NCBI GenBank assembly: GCA_016867695.1
Contig: VGIY01000017.1
Location: 1-18,471, forward strand
Source: Candidatus Eiseniibacteriota bacterium
GTDB taxonomy: Bacteria > Eisenbacteria > RBG-16-71-46 > CAIMUX01 > WJJG01
Reading direction: 5' to 3'
DNA length: 18,471 nucleotides
Below the pieces are notes generated by a model. It was not told where the DNA came from. It made no database searches and was given only the letters and a program-made list of their open reading frames with translations. Positions within the stretch are counted from its first letter, which is position 1. Each line of letters begins with the position of its first letter. Shown piece after piece: positions 14,039 to 18,471 of the stretch. A program made the position numbers and the translations under genes.

Positions 14039-15180
14039 CGCCGCGCCTCGGCGGCGATCTCCGCGACGGCCGCCGCGGCGCGGCGGACGTCCCCGGGCTC
14101 GGTCAGCGGGCCGGCCGAAAGCCTCACCGCCCCGTCCGGAAAACTGCCCATCGTCCGATGCGCCTCCGGCGCGCAGTGGAGCCCCGCGCGGGTCATGACT
14201 CCGCAGCGCCGGTCGAGCTCGAAGGCCAGCTCGCTCGGCGTCAGTCCGGCGACCCTAATCGACACCGTGGGCAGGCGATCCTCGAGATCCGCGCCCCCGA
14301 CGAAGGTCAAACCCTCCACGGCCCGCAGCCCGCCGACCATCTCCGCCAGCAGCCCGCGCCCCCGCTCGCGCTCCGCGGCGAGCCCGCGGGCGGCGACGAA
14401 CTCCGCCCCCGCGCCCAGCCCGGCGAGCCCCGGGCCGTTGGGCGTGCCGCTCTCGAAGCGGTCGGGCAGGATCGCCGGCTGGGCGTCGGAGTCCGAGCCG
14501 GAGCCCGTTCCGCCCTGCAGCAGCGGCTCGATCTCGATCCCCGGGCGGATGTAGAGCCCTCCGGTGCCCTGCGGCCCGAGCAGCGACTTGTGGCCGGTGA
14601 AGGCGAGCAGATCGATCCCCAGCGCCTCGGCCTCGATCGGCACGGCGCCGGCCGTCTGCGCCGCGTCGACGAGCAGCGCCACGGCGCCGATCGCCCGGCG
14701 GATCTCCGCCAGCGGAGCGATCCGGCCGTTGACGTTCGAGCCGTGGTTGACGGCGACGAGCCGCGTCCGGGGCCGCAGCGCGGCGCGCAGCGCGCCGGGA
14801 TCCAGCCGCCCCTGCGGGTCGGCGCAGACGATGTCGACCTCGATCCCGCGCGTCTCGCGCAGGCGCCGCAACGGACGCATGACCGAATTGTGCTCGAGCG
14901 AGGTCGTGACCACGTGGTCGCCCGGGGCGAGGAAGCCCGCCAGCGCCAGGTTGAGCGCGCCCGTCGCGTTGGCCGTGAAGACGACCCGGCGCTGGTCGGC
15001 AACGCCGAGGAGCTCCGCCACCGCCGCCCGCGCGGTGAAGACGACGCGCGCCGCCTCGGCCGAGAGGCGATGCCCCGAGCGCCCCGGGTTGGCGCCGACG
15101 GCGGTCAGGAAGCGCTCCACGGCCGCGACGACCGCCGGCGGCTTGGGAAACGAGGTGGCGGCGTTGTCGAGGTAGATCAT
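14035..15180 (-). CDS. Cysteine desulfurase / selenocysteine lyase-like PLP enzyme
   Basis: A 381-residue class V aminotransferase-fold PLP enzyme that removes S or Se from (seleno)cysteine as a persulfide or perselenide. Motifs: IYLDNAATSFPKP (2-14), TANATGALNLAL (69-80), SLEHNSVMRP (94-103) with His97, VDAAQTAG (171-178) with the PLP-contacting Asp172, the Schiff-base Lys198 in FTGHKSLLGPQGTGGLY, FESGTPNGP (242-250), and the catalytic Cys336 in RAGLHCAPEAHRTMG. This HCAPxAHxxxG form is typical of the sub-family found beside yedF and DUF3343. The ATG is 20 bp after yedF and has a GGGAG ribosome site; the 3' end overlaps the DUF3343 gene. Selenium delivery rather than Fe-S assembly is inferred from context. 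Confidence 0.93.
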   Translation of the reverse strand: MIYLDNAATSFPKPPAVVAAVERFLTAVGANPGRSGHRLSAEAARVVFTARAAVAELLGVADQRRVVFTANATGALNLALAGFLAPGDHVVTTSLEHNSVMRPLRRLRETRGIEVDIVCADPQGRLDPGALRAALRPRTRLVAVNHGSNVNGRIAPLAEIRRAIGAVALLVDAAQTAGAVPIEAEALGIDLLAFTGHKSLLGPQGTGGLYIRPGIEIEPLLQGGTGSGSDSDAQPAILPDRFESGTPNGPGLAGLGAGAEFVAARGLAAERERGRGLLAEMVGGLRAVEGLTFVGGADLEDRLPTVSIRVAGLTPSELAFELDRRCGVMTRAGLHCAPEAHRTMGSFPDGAVRLSAGPLTEPGDVRRAAAAVAEIAAEARR

Positions 15181-15200
15181 CGCCTCTCCCCCGGCGGCGC

Positions 15201-15890
15201 TCACGGCCGGATCACCCGGTCGGCCGCCGTCAGCAGCGACACGACCTCGAACATGTTCGTCACCTCGCCGACGGCCAGCCGATCCTTGAGGCGATGGAAG
15301 TCGAGGCAGGTGCCGCAGGAGAGCAGGCGCACGCCCCGCTCGGCCAGCCCCCGCAGGTCGTCGAGGAGCGGCGAACCGTCGGTCGTCAGCCGCACGCCGT
15401 CGTTGATGAAGAGGATCGCCTGCGGCAGCGGGGCGACCTCCGGCATCGTCTTCACGAACGCGCGCATGAGCAGCGCGCCGAGCTGCGGATCGCCGGCGCC
15501 GAACTCCGCGCCGCTCAGCAGGACGACGACGCTTCGCGCCTCGCCCTCCGCGGCCCCCGCCGCCAGGTCCACGGCCGCGCCCTCGGCGACGGCTTCCGCT
15601 CCTCGTGCGGCGGCGATCCCCCCGGCGCTCTTCGCGGCGGTCCACGCCCCGCTCTCCGCGGCGCCGCCCGAGGGCGCGGCGATGAGCAGGTGGATCTCCC
15701 GCCCCGAGCGACGTTCGGCCCGCACCGTCCGTCCCAGGCTGCGCGCCAGGCGGGTCACATTCTCGCCCGCGGCGTCGTTGTCGACGATCACCCGCAGCGG
15801 GGCCGGCGGCTCCTGGAGCAGGATCCGCCGCGTCTCGACGACCGGCTGGGGACAGGGCTTCCCCCGCGCGTCCAGCGTGCGCTCGTTCAT
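15201..15890 (-). CDS. yedF: Sulfurtransferase-like selenium metabolism protein YedF
   Basis: A 229-residue two-domain protein. Residues 1-72 are a TusA-like domain with the redox-active CPxP motif (Cys13 in GKPCPQPV). Residues about 118-229 are a DsrE-like domain (VVVLLSGAEFGAGDPQLG, AILFINDGVRL) with Cys192 and Cys195 in SCGTCLDF. An Ala/Gly-rich linker of about 45 residues joins them. This layout defines the YedF group linked to labile selenium in molybdenum hydroxylases. It probably passes selenium between the desulfurase and the selenophosphate or cofactor pathway (inference). ATG at 15890 has GGGAGG five bases upstream. It is the first gene of its operon, about 316 bases downstream of the predicted transcription start. 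Confidence 0.9.
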   Translation of the reverse strand: MNERTLDARGKPCPQPVVETRRILLQEPPAPLRVIVDNDAAGENVTRLARSLGRTVRAERRSGREIHLLIAAPSGGAAESGAWTAAKSAGGIAAARGAEAVAEGAAVDLAAGAAEGEARSVVVLLSGAEFGAGDPQLGALLMRAFVKTMPEVAPLPQAILFINDGVRLTTDGSPLLDDLRGLAERGVRLLSCGTCLDFHRLKDRLAVGEVTNMFEVVSLLTAADRVIRP

Positions 15891-16027
15891 CGGAGCCTCC
15901 CGTCGTTCTCGAAGCCCGCCGCCGGGGGCAGTGCCGCGGCGTGGACGGATCCGGGGTCACCGGGCCGTGCGGGCCGGCCGGAGGCTCGGGCGCGAGGGGT
16001 GCGCAGCACAGGCGCGCCGGCGGTCAG

Positions 16028-16138
16028 GAGGATCCGGAGCGGCGAACTCCGGCCCCGGTCCTCTCCGCCTGCGCCGAGCCGGACGGCCCGAGGAGCGCGA
16101 GACCGCGCTCCGCGCGGCGCGCTCAGCAGCGCAGGCGG
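16028..16138 (-). ncRNA. Structured 5' leader RNA candidate of the yedF operon
   Basis: Read on the minus strand, CCGCCTGCGC (16138-16129) pairs perfectly with GCGCAGGCGG (16074-16065), enclosing 54 bases. Inside are an 8-bp hairpin GGAGCGCG-GTCT-CGCGCTCC (16111-16092), a 5-bp arm CGGGC/GCTCG with one G.U pair, and a weak GCGC/GCGC arm, which together could make a four-way junction. Just downstream (16063-16028) a second element pairs GAGGA/TCCTC outside and CCGGAG/CTCCGG inside. It does not match a riboswitch class I can recall. Chance pairing in GC-rich DNA remains possible. Confidence 0.35.
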
Positions 16139-16212
16139 CGATGGTTCCGTGGCCCGGACATACGCCATGCCTCCAGGTCGGACTCCGGGGGACCCTCCCG
16201 CCGGAGCCGCGG

Positions 16213-16242
16213 ATCATACCCGGCGTGTTCCGGAAGCGTCAA
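16213..16242 (-). promoter_or_regulatory. Sigma70-like promoter for the selenium operon
   Basis: Minus-strand TTGACG (16242-16237) and TATGAT (16218-16213) are 18 bp apart, each matching the consensus at 5 of 6 positions. This is the best promoter-like match I found in the window. Transcription would start near 16206 and give yedF a leader of about 316 bases. Confidence 0.7.
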
Positions 16243-16244
16243 CG

Positions 16245-16325
16245 CGCCTCTTGGCGCGATCGGCAACCGTCAGGTCGGGGAACACCTCGCCAACGCCCCG
16301 CCAGCCGCCTCTTCGCGCGATCGGC
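16245..16325. repeat. Pair of 20-bp direct repeats upstream of the selenium promoter
   Basis: CGCCTCTTGGCGCGATCGGC (16245-16264) and CGCCTCTTCGCGCGATCGGC (16306-16325) differ at one base and are 61 bp apart. The first lies directly upstream of the -35 box, the position expected for an activator or repressor site. They could also be remnants of a local duplication. Confidence 0.6.
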
Positions 16326-16378
16326 GTCCGCCATCGAGCGGCGCGCCTCGCCGGCGCCGGCAACGCGATCGTTCCGCC

Positions 16379-17332
16379 TCACCTGAGCAGGAGAAACCTC
16401 GCCGACACGATCTCCCCCTCGGCCCGCAGCCGGGCGAAGTAGACGCCCGGGGCGGCGGGGCGGCCCGCGTCGTCGCGCCCCGACCAGACGGCCTCGCGGC
16501 GCCCCGGCGGCAGGAGTTCCTCGAGCAGCGTCGCCACTCGTCGGCCGCCCGCGTCATGGATCGTCAGCCGGGCGATCGACGCGCCGGGCAGCGCGAGGGC
16601 GAGGGCCACGCGGCCGGGCATGGGGTGCGCTCCGGCCACGCCCAGCGACGCCCGCACCGGCCTTGCCCACGGCGGCGCGGGACCGTCGGTCGTCCCCTCG
16701 CCCAGCCAGCGAGCGATGTAGAACGATGGGCGCGTGCCCGCCGAGGTGAACCAGCCGCCGGCGTAGAGGTCCCCCCCATGTTCCCGGAGCGCCAGCGTCC
16801 AGAGGTCGAACCCGTTCTCGAACGCGCTCCAGGATGCCCCGTCCCAGCGGGCGATGTAAGCGGCGGGTTCCCCGCCCGCGGTGACGAACTCGCCTCCGGC
16901 GACCAGTTCCCCGGCGAATGTCCCCAGGGCGTGTACCCAGTGGCCGACGCCGTCGCCCAACGGGTGCCATCCGGTTCCGTCCCAGCGGGCGACGAAGGCG
17001 GCGGGCTGCCCGCCCGCGGTCTCGAACATGCCGCCGGCGAAGAGGTCGCCGTCGTGCACGGCGAGGGCCCGCACGCTCGGCCACGGCCCGCCGCTCAGGC
17101 CCGACCCCAGAGGCTGCCAGCTCGAGCCGCTCCAGCGGGCGATGTGCGCCAACGGCGTCGCGCCCGAGGCGGTGAAGTCCCCCGCGGCGATCAGCTCCCC
17201 ATTGTGGAGGGCGAGCGCGTGGACGCGGTCGTTCAGCCCCTGGCCGAGCGGCTGCCAGGTCGCGCCGTTCCAGCGGGCGATGTTGTCGGCCCCGATCGGA
17301 CCCGCCGTGGTGAAGTAGCCGCCGACGTACAA
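16379..17332 (-). CDS. C-terminal part of a secreted Kelch/Rax2-like repeat protein with a FlgD-Ig-like end
   Basis: Same reading frame as the partial gene upstream, from which it is separated only by the TGA at 17377-17375; the frame is open from 17374. If translated alone it could start at TTG 17332, with GAGG eight bases upstream, giving 317 residues. Residues 1-210 hold four to five repeats of about 50 residues (IARWNGATWQPLG, then ALALHNGELIAAGDF), typical beta-propeller blades. Residues 233-317 form a FlgD-Ig/secretion-tail-like module (ARLTIHDAGGRRV, VWSGRDDAG, APGVYFARL), which in FCB-type bacteria ends many secreted proteins. I consider it the continuation of the upstream product rather than an independent gene. 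No enzyme motif is seen. Confidence 0.8.
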   Translation of the reverse strand: MYVGGYFTTAGPIGADNIARWNGATWQPLGQGLNDRVHALALHNGELIAAGDFTASGATPLAHIARWSGSSWQPLGSGLSGGPWPSVRALAVHDGDLFAGGMFETAGGQPAAFVARWDGTGWHPLGDGVGHWVHALGTFAGELVAGGEFVTAGGEPAAYIARWDGASWSAFENGFDLWTLALREHGGDLYAGGWFTSAGTRPSFYIARWLGEGTTDGPAPPWARPVRASLGVAGAHPMPGRVALALALPGASIARLTIHDAGGRRVATLLEELLPPGRREAVWSGRDDAGRPAAPGVYFARLRAEGEIVSARFLLLR

Positions 17333-17343
17333 CCAGCCATCCT

Positions 17344-17377
17344 CGCCGACCGCGAGGGCGTGCGCGGTCGGCGTTCA
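17344..17377 (-). other. In-frame TGA followed by a perfect 11-bp hairpin
   Basis: On the coding strand the codons read GGC TGC TGA ACG. One base after the TGA, CGCCGACCGCG (17373-17363) pairs perfectly with CGCGGTCGGCG (17354-17344) around an eight-base loop CACGCCCT. A hairpin directly after a UGA is the layout of a bacterial SECIS element. However, the loop starts about 13 bases after the UGA, closer than usual, and its G is fourth, not first or second. A nonsense mutation or a sequencing error is at least as likely. Confidence 0.3.
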
Positions 17378-18471
17378 GCAACCGCCTACTCCGCCGCCGG
17401 CGGATTGCCACCCCCCTTGCGGCGTCCAGCGCGCCAGCCCTCCCTGGGCGCTGAGCGTGCCGCCGGCGACGAGGCCCCCGCCGTAGGCGACCAGCGACAT
17501 GACGTCCATGTCCAGCCCCTCGCCGAAGGGCTCCCAGCCGCTCGCCCCCAGCCGCGCGACGCGGCCCGCGGGCACGCCGCCGGCGTGGACGAAGGAGCCC
17601 GCGGCGACGAGATCCCCCTCGAACTCGGCGAAGGCGAGCACGCGGTCGTCCACGCCGCGGCCCTCGCCGCAGGCGCCCCATCCGGATCCGTTCCAGACGG
17701 CGATGCGCGCCGCGAAGCTCTCCCCCGCGTGCCAGAAGGAGCCGCCGGCGAAGACGAGACCGCCGTCGCCGAGAACCGACAGGACGGGGCCGTCCACGCC
17801 GGCGCCCAGCGCGTCCAGGCTCTCGCCGTCCCAGCGGCCGAGGTAGTCGCAGGGCGAACCGCCGACCGTGCTGAAGTAGCCGCCGACGAGGAGCCCACCG
17901 GCGCCCGCGCCCAGGCAGCGCACGGCCGCGCCGAGTTGCACGGGGAAGGGCGCCCAGCCGTCGCCGTCCCACGAGGCGATGAAGGGCGAGGGCTGCCCGC
18001 CCGCCGAGGCGAAGAGGCCGCCGGCGAAGAGCCGCCCCTCCCACTCGGCCAGGGCGTAGACCCAGTTGTCGACGCCGGCGCCGAAGGCGTGCCAGCTCGA
18101 TCCGTCCCAGCGGGCGATGTGGTCGACCGCCACGCCTCCGGCGGAGGTGAACTTGCCGGCGGCGACGAGGTCCCCCGCGTAGCTGGCCAGCGCGTAGACG
18201 GTGCGATTGACGCCGGCAGAGCTGAGCATGCTCCAGGCGGTGCCGTTCCAGGCGGCGATGCGCCGCGCCGAGATCCCCCCCGCGTTGAGGAAGTCGCCGC
18301 CCGCGTAGAGCAGGCCCTCGTGCACGTGCAGGCTGAGGATGCGGTCTCCCGCGCCGCTGCCCAGCGGCCGCCAGCTCGTTCCGTTCCAGGCGGCGATGTT
18401 CGCCGCCGCCGATCCCCCCGCCTGGGAGAAGGCGCCGCCGACGATAAGCTCGCCGTCGTAGACGGCGAGCG
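17375..18471 (-). CDS. N-terminal part of a secreted Kelch/Rax2-like repeat protein, partial
   Basis: The 5' end lies beyond the right window edge, so start and signal peptide are not visible. About 365 residues are seen, made of repeats of roughly 45-50 residues. Each has a consensus like IAxWNGxxWxxLGxGV, then VxALAxxxGxLxAGGxFxxAGG. This pattern resembles bacterial beta-propeller proteins and the Kelch-like repeats of eukaryotic Rax2; carbohydrate or surface binding is possible but unproven. The frame ends in Gly-Gly-Cys-TGA in the middle of a repeat, and the next repeat continues in the same frame after the TGA, so the stop interrupts one gene. Together the two parts show about 13 repeats. 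It is transcribed towards the selenium operon, from which it is separated by 488 bp. Confidence 0.85.
   Translation of the reverse strand, partial: LAVYDGELIVGGAFSQAGGSAAANIAAWNGTSWRPLGSGAGDRILSLHVHEGLLYAGGDFLNAGGISARRIAAWNGTAWSMLSSAGVNRTVYALASYAGDLVAAGKFTSAGGVAVDHIARWDGSSWHAFGAGVDNWVYALAEWEGRLFAGGLFASAGGQPSPFIASWDGDGWAPFPVQLGAAVRCLGAGAGGLLVGGYFSTVGGSPCDYLGRWDGESLDALGAGVDGPVLSVLGDGGLVFAGGSFWHAGESFAARIAVWNGSGWGACGEGRGVDDRVLAFAEFEGDLVAAGSFVHAGGVPAGRVARLGASGWEPFGEGLDMDVMSLVAYGGGLVAGGTLSAQGGLARWTPQGGWQSAGGGVGGC

Larger units (their letters stand above)
15891..16378. other. 488-bp non-coding stretch upstream of yedF
   Basis: Holds the yedF promoter, two direct repeats and a structured leader, listed separately. 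One open frame (16168 to 15887, minus, 93 codons) starts about 38 bases after the predicted transcription start and ends as ATGA on the yedF start. Its Arg/Pro/Ala-rich composition and third-position GC of roughly 80 percent, lower than in the clear genes, argue against a normal protein gene. I see no tRNA and no U-tract terminator. Confidence 0.6.

Noticed and set aside
15891..16378. A tRNA-Sec gene or a cobalamin/Moco riboswitch before yedF
   Set aside because: No T-loop sequence or CCA-ending acceptor could be found on either strand, and the stems do not match the conserved boxes of those riboswitches as I know them.

Overview
The window is very GC-rich with a strong GC bias at third codon positions, and every gene I can support lies on the minus strand, so it reads as a series of co-oriented operons transcribed from right to left. 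Three traits point to an uncultured Gram-negative lineage of the FCB/Eisenbacteria/Gemmatimonadota kind. They are a lipoprotein starting Cys-Ala-Tyr-Tyr-Asn just after its signal peptide, a secreted repeat protein with a FlgD-Ig-like C-terminal module, and many GTG/TTG starts. The lineage is an inference from gene style; no rRNA marker is present.

Region by region, in transcription order. (1) 18471-16379: a secreted Kelch/Rax2-like beta-propeller repeat protein, cut by the window edge at its N terminus and interrupted by one in-frame TGA that is followed by a perfect 11-bp hairpin. (2) 16378-15891: a 488-bp non-coding stretch with a strong sigma70-like promoter, a pair of 20-bp direct repeats and a strongly structured potential leader RNA. 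(3) 15890-13784: a tightly packed selenium-metabolism trio, yedF, a class V aminotransferase-fold cysteine desulfurase/selenocysteine lyase, and a DUF3343 protein. (4) 13783-13407: a 14-bp minisatellite, a possible promoter and a leader carrying a sequence that fits the PyrR RNA-binding-loop consensus. (5) 13406-5673: a pyrimidine biosynthesis operon, pyrR-pyrB-pyrC-(TPR lipoprotein)-pyrK-pyrD-pyrF, with start/stop overlaps or short gaps. (6) 5523-1: a nucleotide-sugar and surface-polysaccharide operon with its own promoter: UDP-glucose 6-dehydrogenase with a Lys-rich repeat tail, an RmlC-like cupin, rmlB, an NDP-sugar SDR epimerase, and a polyprenyl-phosphate sugar-1-phosphate transferase running off the left edge.

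The pyr genes encode aspartate carbamoyltransferase, dihydroorotase, the two-subunit NAD-linked dihydroorotate dehydrogenase and OMP decarboxylase. pyrE and carAB are not in the window. The sugar genes would make UDP-glucuronate and dTDP-4-keto-6-deoxy sugars and load a sugar phosphate on a lipid carrier to start glycan assembly. rmlA and rmlD are absent here. The most interesting items are the in-frame UGA with its hairpin near selenium genes, the histone-H1-like tail on UDP-glucose dehydrogenase, the PyrR-binding loop, the structured yedF leader, and the repeat-rich lipoprotein embedded in the pyr operon.
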